Shown: positions 34,198 to 43,762, counted from the stretch's first letter. The stretch: 64,000 bases of DNA from JAHRAW01 sp965203265 (GCA_965203265.1 CBDBBV010000002.1:434001-498000); one strand, 5' to 3'. Notes: generated from the letters alone by a model not told the origin. A program made the numbers and translations.

Positions 34198-35231
34198 ACG
34201 AAACCACCCCCCACCGCACCAACATCCTCACCCCCCTAGCCGCCTTCGTCATCGTAGTAGGCGGCATGAAAATTGCCGCGCCGTTGTTGGTTCCCCTACT
34301 CCTCGCCCTGTTCATCTCCATCCTCGTCGCCTCCCCCTACATCTGGCTACAGGACAAGGGCGTGCCGCGCGTATTGGCGTTGCTCGGCGTGTTGCTCGTC
34401 TTTTCCGGTGTGGTTTTTTTGGTGGGTTCGTTGGTCGGCTCATCGGCGCAGGAGTTTTCCGCCCGATTCCCGCTCTACCAAACGCGCCTGCGGGAGATGA
34501 CCGCGGGGCTGTTCGACTGGCTGCAGCAGCGCGGCATGGGGGTATTCGACAGCCCCCTCGTCGAGCAACTCGACCCCGGCAAGGTGATGGCGTTGGCGGC
34601 CTCGCTGTTCAGCGGGATGCATCGGCTGCTGGCCAACGGGTTTCTGATCATGCTCATGGTGGTGTTCATCCTGCTGGAAGCGCCGACCATTCCCGCCAAG
34701 TGGCGCGCCGCCCGCCGGGATGCGGACGAATCCCTGCGCCGATTCCGCGACGCCGCGCGCAATGTGAACCATTACATGGCGATCAAGACCGCCACCAGCC
34801 TGCTGACCGGCGTCCTCATCGCCCTGCTGTTGTGGCTGATCGGCGTGGATTACCCGTTGCTGTGGGGCGTAACGGCGTTCGCGCTCAACTTCATCCCCAA
34901 CATCGGCTCGGTCATCGCCGCCCTGCCCGTGGTACTCCTCGCGCTGGTGCAACTGGGCGTCGGCGCCTGCGCCTTGAGCGCGCTCGCCTATTTCGCGGTG
35001 AATCTGGGCGTGGGCAGCATGTTGGAACCGCGCATGATGGGCCGCGGGCTCGGATTGTCCACGCTGGTGGTGTTCGTTTCCCTGATCCTGTGGGGATGGG
35101 TGCTGGGCGTGGTGGGGATGCTGTTGTCGGTGCCGCTGACCATCGCCATGAAAATCGCTCTGGACAGCAATGAGAACACCAGATGGATGGCGATCATGCT
35201 GGGGCCGCGCATCGACTCCGATCTCAAGTAG
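34194..35231 (+). CDS. AI-2E family (PerM/YdiK-like) transporter
   Basis: 345 residues with about eight membrane helices and the family layout: N-terminal pair (AAFVIVVGGMKIAAPLLVPL), a soluble segment, and the conserved C-terminal TATSLLTGVLIALLLWLIGV, FALNFIPNIGSVIAALPVVL, GSMLEPRMMGRGLGLSTLVV, WVLGVVGMLLSVPLTIAMKI. Members export small solutes or ions; the substrate here is unknown. Coupled to the upstream gene. Given the operon it might export sulfite or another taurine product (speculative). Confidence 0.85.
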   Translation: MNETTPHRTNILTPLAAFVIVVGGMKIAAPLLVPLLLALFISILVASPYIWLQDKGVPRVLALLGVLLVFSGVVFLVGSLVGSSAQEFSARFPLYQTRLREMTAGLFDWLQQRGMGVFDSPLVEQLDPGKVMALAASLFSGMHRLLANGFLIMLMVVFILLEAPTIPAKWRAARRDADESLRRFRDAARNVNHYMAIKTATSLLTGVLIALLLWLIGVDYPLLWGVTAFALNFIPNIGSVIAALPVVLLALVQLGVGACALSALAYFAVNLGVGSMLEPRMMGRGLGLSTLVVFVSLILWGWVLGVVGMLLSVPLTIAMKIALDSNENTRWMAIMLGPRIDSDLK

Positions 35232-35320
35232 CCGCCGATTCGCGCGGGGCGGCGGCGCTGGAATCAGTCAATCGCAAGGTGTTGGAGTGAGAGTAGGGCG
35301 GCGGCCACCCGCCAAGCCGC

Positions 35321-35326
35321 TATAAT
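35321..35326 (+). promoter_or_regulatory. -10 element positioned for a leaderless pta transcript
   Basis: Perfect TATAAT ending six bases before ATG 35333, so transcription would begin at or beside the start codon. No Shine-Dalgarno is visible in front of the ATG. No clear -35. Confidence 0.4.
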
Positions 35327-35332
35327 CCACTG

Positions 35333-36343
35333 ATGGATTTTCTCACGCAAATCGCCGCCCGTGTAGCCGCCTCCAATCGAGCCAAGCGAAAAATCGTGCT
35401 TCCGGAAGGCGCTGATATGCGCGTGGTAACCGCCGCTGGGCGCGCGGCGGAACTCGGTTTGGCGGAAATCACGGTCATCGGCGAGCCACGCGCGATCGCC
35501 TCGGCGGCGAAATCGGCGCAAGTCGATTCGGCGAATTTCCACCTGCTCGACCCGCGCAACAACCCCCGCGCCGAACACCACGCAGCCGTGCTGGCGCAGG
35601 CGCGACAACACAAGGGCATGACCCACGCCCAAGCCCTAACACAAATCCGTTGCCCGCTGACGCTGGCGATCTGCATGGTGGCCTGCGGCGACGCCGACGG
35701 CTGCGTGGCCGGCGCCGCCACCGCCACCGCCGATGTGCTGCGCGCCGCCCTGCAAATCGTCGGCGCCAAGCCGGGCAGCAGTCTGGTGTCGAGTTTCTTC
35801 ATCATGCAGCACGACCAGCCGCACCAAGCCCTTCGCGGCTCCGCGGTATTCGCCGACTGCGCCATGGTGGTCGATCCGGACGCCGAGCAGTTGGCGCGCA
35901 TCGCCATGGATTCGAGCGACAGCGCTGCCAACCTACTCGAAATGAAGCCACGGGTCGCGCTACTGTCGTTCTCCACCGCCGGCAGCGCCAACCATCCCCA
36001 TGTCGCCAAAGTGCGGCAGGCTGGGGAAATCGTTGCGCGACAACGGCCCGACCTCGAATTGCTGCCGGAGGTGCAATTCGACGCCGCCGTCATCCCGCAA
36101 ATACTGAGACGCAAGGCGCCCGACCTTGCCGTGCAAGCACCGGCCAACGTGTTCATATTCCCCGACCTGCAGTCGGCCAACATCGGCTACAAAATCGCCG
36201 AACGAATCGGCGCGGCGATCGCGGTGGGCCCCATCCTGCAGGGCCTCAGGCGACCGATCAACGACCTGTCGCGCGGCTGCCGGGTGGAAGACATCGTCGC
36301 GCTGGTGGCGGTAACCGCGTTGCAGGCTCAGATGGCCCAGTAA
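35333..36343 (+). CDS. pta: Phosphate acetyltransferase
   Basis: 336 residues, the short single-domain Pta type. Converts acetyl phosphate plus CoA to acetyl-CoA. Family motifs: KRKIVLPEGADMRVVTAAGR, DGCVAGAATATADVLRAALQ, GSSLVSSFFIMQHDQPHQAL, FADCAMVVDPDAEQLA, LSFSTAGSANHPHVAKVRQA, ANVFIFPDLQSANIGYKIAE and GPILQGLRRPINDLSRGC. Next to xsc it completes the sulfoacetaldehyde-to-acetyl-CoA step. Confidence 0.95.
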   Translation: MDFLTQIAARVAASNRAKRKIVLPEGADMRVVTAAGRAAELGLAEITVIGEPRAIASAAKSAQVDSANFHLLDPRNNPRAEHHAAVLAQARQHKGMTHAQALTQIRCPLTLAICMVACGDADGCVAGAATATADVLRAALQIVGAKPGSSLVSSFFIMQHDQPHQALRGSAVFADCAMVVDPDAEQLARIAMDSSDSAANLLEMKPRVALLSFSTAGSANHPHVAKVRQAGEIVARQRPDLELLPEVQFDAAVIPQILRRKAPDLAVQAPANVFIFPDLQSANIGYKIAERIGAAIAVGPILQGLRRPINDLSRGCRVEDIVALVAVTALQAQMAQ

Positions 36344-36377
36344 TTGCACACGGCTCGCGAAAATCATCCACCGCCTC

Positions 36378-38231
36378 ATGCCCACCCCTCGCGCCCGCCC
36401 CCGCGCCATCGGAATCACCGCGCTGTTGTCGCTCGCCATCGCCGGGCTGGTGTTGCTGTCCGCCGGTTTGGTGCTGGCGCTGTCCTCCCAAACGGCGTGG
36501 CGCAGCACCATCGATTTGCTGCGCGATCAGGCGGAATTGGCCATGGCGCTGGTGGAGGAGGAAGTGCGCAATCATGTCAATCCGGCGCTGGAAATCTCCA
36601 GTTACCTGCAGACGCAGATCGCCACCGGCCAGATTCGCCCGGAAAACCACGCGGAATTGGTCGCCGCATTCCGTGGCGCGCTGGCGGCTGCGCCGCAGAT
36701 CGTCGGGGTGGTGTTGTGGGACGAAAATTTCACGCAACTGGAGATTATCCGCGTGGCAAACGACGCGGTGTCGGTAAGCGTGCGGCAACCCGAAATCACG
36801 CCGCAACTGCGCGAGATGATCGACGCCACGCGCCGCCACGACGGACCGCGCTGGGGTCCGCCGAACGAGGGAGACGAGGAGGCGAACTATGTGTACACGC
36901 TCACATCGCTCACTCATGAAGGCAAGTACTGGGGAGTGCTGGCGACCGGCGTAACCATCGGCAATCTGTCTTCCATCGTGCGGCGCATCGGTGATCGGCT
37001 CGGCATGACCGCCTTCATTCTGTACGAAGACAGCGTGCTGGCGCACCCCGCGATCGACGATTCGACGCCGGTGCTCGCGTCCGATCAGCGCCCGCGCCTG
37101 CCGACCATCGCCGAGCTGGACGATCCGATCATCGCCCAATTCCGCCACAGCGAGATCATCAATCAACCCGAACGGGACGGCGTGGAGATTCGGGAAATAA
37201 TCGATGCCACGACCGATCGGCACTATGTGGCGCTATCCAAGCGCAACAGCGAATTCGGCGACATTCCCTGGATCATCGGCATCTACGGGCCGGCGGAAAC
37301 CCTCGGCAAGCACCTGCGTCGCCTGATGGGCTCGATCCTCGCCGGCATTCTGGTGCTCGCGCTGGCGATTCTGTGCGCTCTGTGGATCGCCCGCAAAATT
37401 TCCCGGCCGATTCGCACACTCGCCGATTCGGCGGAGCAAATCGGCATGCTCGAATTGGCTCAGGTCGGCGGCATCGCTCGGTCGGGAATCAAGGAACTGG
37501 ACGAACAGGCGCACGCCTTCAAGCGGATGGTGGACGGGCTGTGCTGGTTTGAAAGATATGTGCCCAAGGGACTGGTGCGCCGTCTCATTCACGAAAGCGG
37601 CAGCGACGGCGACGCCTCGATCATCTCGCGGGAAGCGAATCTGAGCGTGATGTTCACCGACATCATCGGTTTCACGGCGCTCTCCGAGGTGATGCCGCCG
37701 AGCGCGGTGGCCGCCATGCTCAACGCCCATTTCGAGATCGTCGCGCGCTGCATCGAGGCCGAGGGCGGCACGCTGGACAAATACATCGGCGACTCGGTGC
37801 TGGCGTTCTGGGGTGCGCCCGAGGATCAGCCCGACCACGCCCACCGCGCCTGCCGCGCCGCGCTGGCCATCGCCGAGGAGATTGCCGCGGCACAGGCCAA
37901 AGCCGACTCCGGCGGCACGCCATCCATCCGCATCAAGATCGCCATCCACAGCGGGCCGCTGCTGGTCGGCAATATCGGCGCCAGTTCGCGCATGAATTAC
38001 ACGGTCATCGGCGACACGGTGAACACCTGCAGCCGCATCGAATCGCTGGGGGCGCGCTTTGACAACGGCACCGCAGCGATCATTCTGGTGAGCGCCGACA
38101 CCGTGCGACTGGTGCAGGCGGACGCGATGTTCCGCTTCGAATCGGTCGGCGGACACGCGGTCAAGGGGCGCAGCGGGGAAGTTCAGGTCAGCCGACTCGA
38201 GCCGGGGGAGGATCCGACCAATTCGGGTTGA
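36378..38231 (+). CDS. Membrane sensor adenylate/guanylate cyclase (class III)
   Basis: 617 residues: N-terminal membrane helix (about 14-34), a large periplasmic Cache-type sensor (about 38-310), second helix (about 318-340), HAMP-like linker, and class III cyclase domain (about 415-600). Metal-binding Asp428 in FTDIIGFT and Asp472 in YIGDSVLAFWG are present, with Lys468 (TLDKYIGD) placed for purine recognition, and NYTVIGDTVNTCSRIE. It probably makes cAMP (bacterial norm) in response to a small extracellular ligand. Follows pta by 34 bases, possibly co-transcribed. Confidence 0.9.
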   Translation: MPTPRARPRAIGITALLSLAIAGLVLLSAGLVLALSSQTAWRSTIDLLRDQAELAMALVEEEVRNHVNPALEISSYLQTQIATGQIRPENHAELVAAFRGALAAAPQIVGVVLWDENFTQLEIIRVANDAVSVSVRQPEITPQLREMIDATRRHDGPRWGPPNEGDEEANYVYTLTSLTHEGKYWGVLATGVTIGNLSSIVRRIGDRLGMTAFILYEDSVLAHPAIDDSTPVLASDQRPRLPTIAELDDPIIAQFRHSEIINQPERDGVEIREIIDATTDRHYVALSKRNSEFGDIPWIIGIYGPAETLGKHLRRLMGSILAGILVLALAILCALWIARKISRPIRTLADSAEQIGMLELAQVGGIARSGIKELDEQAHAFKRMVDGLCWFERYVPKGLVRRLIHESGSDGDASIISREANLSVMFTDIIGFTALSEVMPPSAVAAMLNAHFEIVARCIEAEGGTLDKYIGDSVLAFWGAPEDQPDHAHRACRAALAIAEEIAAAQAKADSGGTPSIRIKIAIHSGPLLVGNIGASSRMNYTVIGDTVNTCSRIESLGARFDNGTAAIILVSADTVRLVQADAMFRFESVGGHAVKGRSGEVQVSRLEPGEDPTNSG

Positions 38232-38301
38232 CGGCGCAATCATCCCGCGCACGGCATTGCCGGTTACAATTCCCCTCCCATTCCCACACCGGATTGCCAT
38301 C

Positions 38302-38850
38302 ATGCTGCTCGACACTCCCCTCTGCGACTTCGGCTGGAAAGCGCCGGAGCACACCTTGCCGGACTTGGACGGCCAGCCGGTTTCGCTGACGCACAGTTAC
38401 GGCGCCAACGGACTGTTGGTGGCGTTCATCTGCAACCATTGCCCATTTGTGAAGGCGGTGATCGATCGGCTGGTGGCGGATGCGAACACGCTGATGGCCG
38501 AGGGGATCAATGTGCTGGCGATCATGTCCAACGATTTCCACGCCTATCCGGACGACCACCCGAAGCGGATGAAGGAATTCGCGCAAGTGCACAACTTCAC
38601 TTTCCCCTACCTGCTGGACGAGACTCAGGCCGTGGCGCGCGCCTACGGTGCCGTCTGCACGCCGGATTTCTTCGGTTTCAATCGCGCCGGCGAATTGCAA
38701 TATCGCGGTAGATTGGACGACGCCCGAATGGAAACGCCGGTTGATCGCAAGGCCGAGTTGCTCGACGCCATGCGACTGATCGCCGAAACCGGCAACGGCC
38801 CGGCCGAGCAGCTGCCCAGCATGGGCTGCTCGATCAAGTGGAGGGGATGA
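38302..38850 (+). CDS. Thioredoxin-fold (AhpC/TSA-Redoxin-like) protein
   Basis: 182 residues from ATG 38302. Thioredoxin-like family with the CNHCPFVKA active site (CxxC), KAPEHTLPDLDGQPVSLTHS before it, and DETQAVARAYGAVCTPDFFG with the cis-Pro segment. No signal peptide, so cytosolic. Such proteins are often redox partners of unknown target. It has a TACAAT -10 (38265-38270) of its own and converges on allA with a 6-base gap. Confidence 0.82.
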   Translation: MLLDTPLCDFGWKAPEHTLPDLDGQPVSLTHSYGANGLLVAFICNHCPFVKAVIDRLVADANTLMAEGINVLAIMSNDFHAYPDDHPKRMKEFAQVHNFTFPYLLDETQAVARAYGAVCTPDFFGFNRAGELQYRGRLDDARMETPVDRKAELLDAMRLIAETGNGPAEQLPSMGCSIKWRG

Positions 38851-38856
38851 CTGCGG

Positions 38857-39369
38857 CTACGCCGTATCCGGAATCCACGCCTCGCCCTGAACGCGAGCCT
38901 CTTGCAGATTGTCGCGGTTGCCGTGGCCGTGGTCGACGATCAGGAAGTCCCGCTGCCGTTCGAGCACGATGTGGAAGTGATGCCAAGTGTTTCTGTGTAG
39001 GTTCACGCCCTGCCGCCCGTTGGTGCGAAATAGGCGCAAATCCGCCGGGGCGATGGGGTCGCCAACGCTAGCGGTAGGCGCCGCAACCAATACCAAAAAA
39101 GGCAGGTCGTCCAGCGGGATGAAAGCCTGACTGCCCAGCGGATGGCGCTCCAAAGCGCGCACTCGATGGGGCAGCGGCACTGGCGCCGTGCGAAACAAGC
39201 TGACGATGGGGCGCCCGCCGTCGGCCATGTCGATGGTGAACAGGTCGTGGAATCTGGTGGTGAGGCCGTCGTTGATGGCAATCCGCTTGGCGCCCTGACC
39301 CCGAGTTTCGATGACCTCGCCGAAGGGGGCGAAGTCGGCTTTGCTCAGAGGCTGAGCGCTCAGTTCCAC
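38857..39369 (-). CDS. allA: Ureidoglycolate lyase
   Basis: 170 residues from GTG 39369, which matches the AllA N-terminus (VELSAQPLSKADFAPFGEVI). Further motifs: FHDLFTID, VRALERHPLGSQAFIPLDD, LRLFRTNGRQGVNLHRNTWH, HFHIVLERQRDFLIVDHG. Splits ureidoglycolate into glyoxylate and urea, the last dedicated step of allantoate breakdown. Starts 17 bases after the alc stop; the fourth gene of the operon puuD-puuE-alc-allA. Confidence 0.92.
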   Translation of the reverse strand: MELSAQPLSKADFAPFGEVIETRGQGAKRIAINDGLTTRFHDLFTIDMADGGRPIVSLFRTAPVPLPHRVRALERHPLGSQAFIPLDDLPFLVLVAAPTASVGDPIAPADLRLFRTNGRQGVNLHRNTWHHFHIVLERQRDFLIVDHGHGNRDNLQEARVQGEAWIPDTA

Positions 39370-39385
39370 GACTCGCCCAGCATCG

Positions 39386-40399
39386 TTACGAACCGACTCC
39401 GGCCGGATTGCCGAGCAGGCGCAGGCGGCTGACGCCGCCGTCCGGATAGATGTTGAGGCGCGCATGGGTGATCGGCCCGATGTCCACGATCTGCCGTTGA
39501 AAGCGGTGCACGCGATCGGCTTCCAATTTGACCGGAGGCATCAATTCGGCCCATTCCTCGCTTTGGCGCGACAAATTCTGCGGGGAAATTTCCCCCAGCC
39601 GGGCGCCCTGCACGCTGCAACGATCCGGGTAATTTCCCTTGAAATGCGCGGTGTCCACTTCGATTTTGCGGATGACGCCGGGGTGCGCCAGGGCGATGAT
39701 GACCCAGTCGTTGCCGGGCGACCTGCGCCGCCGGGTTTCCCAGCCGTCGCCCATGTTGATGCCGCGGCCCGGAGCCAGCAAACTACGGATGGAGCCATAG
39801 TGTTCGTCGCTGCAGCAAAGCGCGAGGGCACCGTGCAGCGCCGCCGCCAAGTCCACCAGTTGGCCGTCGGCGAGGCGCGCCCAGCACACATTCGGCTCGG
39901 CGTACACGCGCAGCCGGGCGATGCCGCCGTCCGGATAGATGTTGAGTCGAACATGGGTGTACACCCCCTCGTCCGCGACCTCGAAGCGATGGTTGTGGTC
40001 GCCGCGCAAGTCGCTTCGCGCGACCACCTCGCGCCACTCGGCCGAATCGTCCGCCGGATCCGAGCAGTCGCGGTCGCTATCCCAGCGACAGGCGTCCACC
40101 GACGCCTCGGGCGGGTAATTGCCGGTGAAGTGCGCGGTATCGATTTCAATGCCGTGCAGCACGCCGGCTCGCGCCAGCCTGACCACGCACCAATCATGCC
40201 CTTCGGTGCGGCGGCGGCGCGTCTCCCAGCCGTCCATCCACTTGCCGTGGGCGTCGTATTTGCCGTCGATAAACACCGGCGGCTGCGCCTTCAGCAGGCG
40301 GTGCATGGGCGCGAAAAAATCGTCGTTGCAGCGGATTGCGGCGCCGCCCAACTTGGCCGAGGCCAGATCGATCCAGCGTTTGGAAAAGTCGGTCGTCAT
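39386..40399 (-). CDS. alc: Allantoicase
   Basis: 337 residues from ATG 40399. Two related halves each with the pattern DGWETRRRR...DW.. and ARLRLNIYPDGG (WMDGWETRRRRTEGHDWCVV and HARLNIYPDGGVSRLRLLG; MGDGWETRRRRSPGNDWVII and HVRLNIYPDGGIARLRVYA), the hallmark of allantoicase. Hydrolyses allantoate to ureidoglycolate and urea. The start shares a base with the puuE stop. Confidence 0.95.
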   Translation of the reverse strand: MTTDFSKRWIDLASAKLGGAAIRCNDDFFAPMHRLLKAQPPVFIDGKYDAHGKWMDGWETRRRRTEGHDWCVVRLARAGVLHGIEIDTAHFTGNYPPEASVDACRWDSDRDCSDPADDSAEWREVVARSDLRGDHNHRFEVADEGVYTHVRLNIYPDGGIARLRVYAEPNVCWARLADGQLVDLAAALHGALALCCSDEHYGSIRSLLAPGRGINMGDGWETRRRRSPGNDWVIIALAHPGVIRKIEVDTAHFKGNYPDRCSVQGARLGEISPQNLSRQSEEWAELMPPVKLEADRVHRFQRQIVDIGPITHARLNIYPDGGVSRLRLLGNPAGVGS

Positions 40400-41307
40400 T
40401 ATGGTTGGGCGAGCGGGTGGCGTTCGATCCAGTGGTTGGCGATGTCGAGGCGGCGCGCGATCCACACATGGGGGTGAGCCAGCACATAGTCGAGGAATCT
40501 CCCGAGGGCGGCGGCGCGGCCCGGGCGGCCGGCCAGCCGGCAGTGCAACCCCACCGACATCATCTTCGGTTGGCGCTCGCCCTCGGCGAAGAGGGTGTCG
40601 AAGGCGTCCTTCAGGTAGGCGAAAAACTGCTCGCCGCTGTTGAATCCCTGCGGGCTGGCGAATCGCATGTCATTCGCATCGAGGGTATACGGCACCATCA
40701 GCAGCGGCTTGGCATACTGCGTCGTCCAGTAGGGCAGATCGTCGGCATAACTGTCCGCACTATACACGAAGCCCCCGTGTTCGGCGGTGAGGCGGTGGGT
40801 GTTGGGGCTGGTGCGGCCGAGGTAGAAGCCCGCCGGTTTGTCGCCGGTCATCCTGCGATGCACCTCGATGGCTCGCTGCAGATGCGCCAATTCGAGTTCC
40901 TCCGGCACGAACTGATAGTCGATCCAGCGGTATCCGTGGCTGGCGATCTCCCAACCGGCTGCGAGCATGGCCTCGACCGCCTGCGGATTGCGTTCCATCG
41001 CCATGGCCACGGCGAAAACCGTCAACGGCACATCCCGCTCGGTGAACAGCCGGTGCAAGCGCCAGAATCCCGCTCTGGCGCCGTATTCATAGATGGATTC
41101 CATGTTGAAATGGCGGGCGTTCGCAATCGGGCGGGCGGCGACGATTTCGGACAAAAACGACTCCGAGGCGGAGTCGCCGTGGAGGATGTTGTTCTCACCG
41201 CCTTCCTCGTAGTTGACGACGAACTGCAGCGCGATGCGCGCCTCACCGGGCCAGTGCGGCGTCGGCGGATGGGCGCCGTAGCCGATCATGTCGCGCGGGT
41301 AGGTCAT
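40399..41307 (-). CDS. puuE: Allantoinase, polysaccharide-deacetylase-like (PuuE)
   Basis: 302 residues from ATG 41307 (ATGA overlap with puuD). NodB-fold family with the PuuE start (YPRDMIGYGAHPPTPHWPGE), ALQFVVNYEEGGENNILHGD, SIYEYGARAGFWRLHRLFTE, WEIASHGYRWIDYQFVPEEL and GRTSPNTHRLTAEHGGFVYS. Metal-independent allantoinase converting allantoin to allantoate. Full length. Confidence 0.94.
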   Translation of the reverse strand: MTYPRDMIGYGAHPPTPHWPGEARIALQFVVNYEEGGENNILHGDSASESFLSEIVAARPIANARHFNMESIYEYGARAGFWRLHRLFTERDVPLTVFAVAMAMERNPQAVEAMLAAGWEIASHGYRWIDYQFVPEELELAHLQRAIEVHRRMTGDKPAGFYLGRTSPNTHRLTAEHGGFVYSADSYADDLPYWTTQYAKPLLMVPYTLDANDMRFASPQGFNSGEQFFAYLKDAFDTLFAEGERQPKMMSVGLHCRLAGRPGRAAALGRFLDYVLAHPHVWIARRLDIANHWIERHPLAQP

Positions 41308-42536
41308 GGCGTCCCCGGCGTCGGCGCCCGCGTCCGCTCGGCTGCGGCGAGCCCGTGATACCACGCCGCGATCAACGCCCGCTCGTCGTCGGTCATGCCG
41401 GTGAGATTGCCGATGGGCATGGTCTTGTTGACCACCGAGGTGGTGAAAATTTGCGCCGCATTCAGCTCGATGGCCGCCGCATTTTCCAGCGTCAAACCCA
41501 ATGGCGGGGCGGTAAAACCGGGCTGAGTCGGCGACAACCCGTGACAACCGGCGCAGCGGGCTTGGATGATCGGTTCGATGCGCGCGGTCTCCACTTGCGC
41601 ATCCGTCTCGGGTGGACGCTCCCTCGGCGCGGTCAGCCACGCCAATCCGGCCAGGAGCGCAAACGCCAGCGGCAGCAGGGCGACGGCGGCGCGGGAGCGA
41701 TGGCGCACATTGAAATAGTGGCGCGTCAGCCAGCCGGCCACGGAAATCAGCGCCAACACCGCCCAGTTCCAAGCGTGGCCGTAGGTGCTGGGGAAATGGC
41801 TGCTCACCATGATGAACAGCACCGGCAGGGTCAGGTAGTTGTTGTGGCGGGAACGCAGTAGGCCGTCGGTGCCGTATCTCGGATCGGGCTGGCGCTTCGC
41901 CGCCACCGCCGCGACCATTTCCCGCTGCGCCGGAATGATGACGAAAAACACATTGCCCGCCATCATCGTGCCGATCGCCGCGCCGATGTGGATGTACGCG
42001 GCGCGGCCACTGAAAACGCCGGACAGCAGCCAAGCGAGGGCGGTCAGGCCGGCGAACACGCAGGCGGCGAGCAGCAGCGGCGCCCGCTTGAGGGGCGATC
42101 TGCACAGCAAGTCGTACACCAACCAAGCGCCGAGCACCGCCGCCACGCCCAGCGCGACCGCCTGCTCCGGAGTCAATGCGGCGGCGGCGCCGGGTGCCGT
42201 CGGCGGCGCCAGCAGAAACAGACGGGCGTTGAGGTAATACACCACCACGAGCAGGGCAAAACCGCTCAGCCAAGTGGCATATGCCTCCCACTTGAACCAG
42301 TGTAGTACCGCCGGCAATTTTTCCGGCGCGCCCTTGAATTTCTTCAGGTGGTAGAAGCCGCCGCCGTGAATCGCCCACAGGTTGCCGGCAATCCCCTCCT
42401 CCTGCGGCGGGTCTCGCTCGAGGTTGTTCTCGAGCCAGTTGAAATAGAAGGATGCGCCGATCCATGCCACTCCCGCGATGATGTGTATCCACCTGAGCAG
42501 CAAGTTGATCCATTCGTGCAGATGGCCTTCCATCAC
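41304..42536 (-). CDS. puuD: Membrane-bound urate oxidase with cytochrome c domain
   Basis: 410 residues. N-terminal multi-helix membrane domain (HEWINLLLRWIHIIAGVAWI, NWLENNLERDPPQEEGIAGN, AIHGGGFYHLKKFKGAPEKL) typical of PuuD, then a C-terminal cytochrome c domain with the heme motif ARCAGCHGLSPTQPGFTAPP and a distal Met region (NKTMPIGNLTGMTDDERALI). Oxidises urate to 5-hydroxyisourate and passes electrons to the respiratory chain without H2O2. First gene of puuD-puuE-alc-allA. Likely start ATG 42536 or the next codon. Confidence 0.94.
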   Translation of the reverse strand: MMEGHLHEWINLLLRWIHIIAGVAWIGASFYFNWLENNLERDPPQEEGIAGNLWAIHGGGFYHLKKFKGAPEKLPAVLHWFKWEAYATWLSGFALLVVVYYLNARLFLLAPPTAPGAAAALTPEQAVALGVAAVLGAWLVYDLLCRSPLKRAPLLLAACVFAGLTALAWLLSGVFSGRAAYIHIGAAIGTMMAGNVFFVIIPAQREMVAAVAAKRQPDPRYGTDGLLRSRHNNYLTLPVLFIMVSSHFPSTYGHAWNWAVLALISVAGWLTRHYFNVRHRSRAAVALLPLAFALLAGLAWLTAPRERPPETDAQVETARIEPIIQARCAGCHGLSPTQPGFTAPPLGLTLENAAAIELNAAQIFTTSVVNKTMPIGNLTGMTDDERALIAAWYHGLAAAERTRAPTPGTP

Positions 42537-42596
42537 TCAGGCCGACCCGACCGCCGCTGCGCGTTGCGCGCCTTCACTCTGGGTAGAGGTAGATCG

Positions 42597-42640
42597 GAAT
42601 GCTTCGGCAAAGCCCTGCCCGAAAGGGCTTTGCCGCATTC
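42597..42640. terminator. Strong intergenic hairpin between the BMP gene and puuD
   Basis: GAATGC, then GGCAAAGCCCT (42606-42616), short loop, AGGGCTTTGCC (42624-42634), GCATTC. There is no T-run on the minus strand, so it may be a processing, stabilising or Rho-assisted end of the BMP transcript, not a classical terminator. It separates the importer gene from the puuD operon. Confidence 0.5.
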
Positions 42641-42670
42641 CCATCGGGCGACTCGAATCGGGACTAGGGG

Positions 42671-43762
42671 CTAGTTGGGCAACTGCCCCTGCACGCCCTC
42701 GACATACCAGTTCATGCCCAGCAGGGCGCCGTCATCCAGAGTCTCGCCCTGCGCGACCGCGACTTCCCCCGCCTGATTGTTGAACGGGCCCTGAAAGGGA
42801 TGGAGCGAGCCGTCGATAATGCCGGCGACCACCGCATCCGCGGCGGCGCGCACATCGGCCGGCACGGCGTCACCATATGGCGCCATCTCCACCATGCCGG
42901 ACTTGAGGCCGCCCCAGGTGTCCGCGGAAACCCAGCTGCCGTCCAGAGCCGCGCGCACGCGGGAAACATAGTAGTTGTCCCAGTTGTTGATGATGGCGGT
43001 CAGTTGCGCCTTGGGGGCGAACGCCCGCATATCGGAAGCCTGCCCGAAGGCATACACGCCGCGTTGCTCGGCCACCTGCAGCGCCGCCGGTGAATCGGTA
43101 TGTTGGGTGATGATGTCGGCGCCGCCGTCGATCAGCGCCTTGGCCGCATCGCCCTCCTTGCCGGGGTCATACCAGGAATTGACCCATACCACCTTGACCG
43201 TCGCCTCGGGATTCACCTTGCGCATGGCGAGGGTGAAGGCGTTGATGCCGCGCACCACTTCGGGGATGGGGAAGGAAGCGATGTAGCCGACTATGTTGGA
43301 TTTCGTCATGTAACCGGCGATGGTGCCGTTCACCGCGCGCCCCTCGTAGAAACGCGCCGAGTAGGTGCTGACATTGTCGGCGCGGGTGTAGCCGGTGGCG
43401 TGCTCGAACTTGACCTCGGGAAAACTCTCCGCCACCGCCACAGTCGGATTCATGTAGCCGAAGGAGGTGGTGAAGATGACATCGCTGCCGGTGGAGGCCA
43501 GATTGCGAATCACGCGCTCGGCGTCCGCGCCCTCGGCGACGCTTTCCACGAATGTGGTCTTGACGCCGAGTTCGCTCTCCACCGCCTGACGCCCGATATC
43601 GTGGCGGTAGGTCCAACCGTGGTCGCCGATGGGGCCCACATAGACGAAGCCGACTTTGTTGCCTTCGTCGTTGCCGGTCGCGGCCTGTATGCTCAGAAAA
43701 ACGACCACGGCGGCGAAGATGGCGGCGATGGCGGCCAAGATGATTGTGGTTCTAGGATTCAT
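42671..43762 (-). CDS. BMP-family ABC substrate-binding protein (nucleoside/purine)
   Basis: 363 residues. N-terminal signal or anchor helix (IILAAIAAIFAAVVVFLSIQ), then the BMP domain: VGFVYVGPIGDHGWTYRHDI, IFTTSFGYMNPTVAVAESFP, and RFYEGRAVNGTIAGYMTKSN, and KVVWVNSWYDPGKEGDAAKA, and ADIITQHTDSPAALQVAEQR. BMP proteins bind purine nucleosides or bases. Fourth component, after a 91-base gap, of the importer with two permeases and the ATPase encoded upstream on the same strand. Confidence 0.9.
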   Translation of the reverse strand: MNPRTTIILAAIAAIFAAVVVFLSIQAATGNDEGNKVGFVYVGPIGDHGWTYRHDIGRQAVESELGVKTTFVESVAEGADAERVIRNLASTGSDVIFTTSFGYMNPTVAVAESFPEVKFEHATGYTRADNVSTYSARFYEGRAVNGTIAGYMTKSNIVGYIASFPIPEVVRGINAFTLAMRKVNPEATVKVVWVNSWYDPGKEGDAAKALIDGGADIITQHTDSPAALQVAEQRGVYAFGQASDMRAFAPKAQLTAIINNWDNYYVSRVRAALDGSWVSADTWGGLKSGMVEMAPYGDAVPADVRAAADAVVAGIIDGSLHPFQGPFNNQAGEVAVAQGETLDDGALLGMNWYVEGVQGQLPN

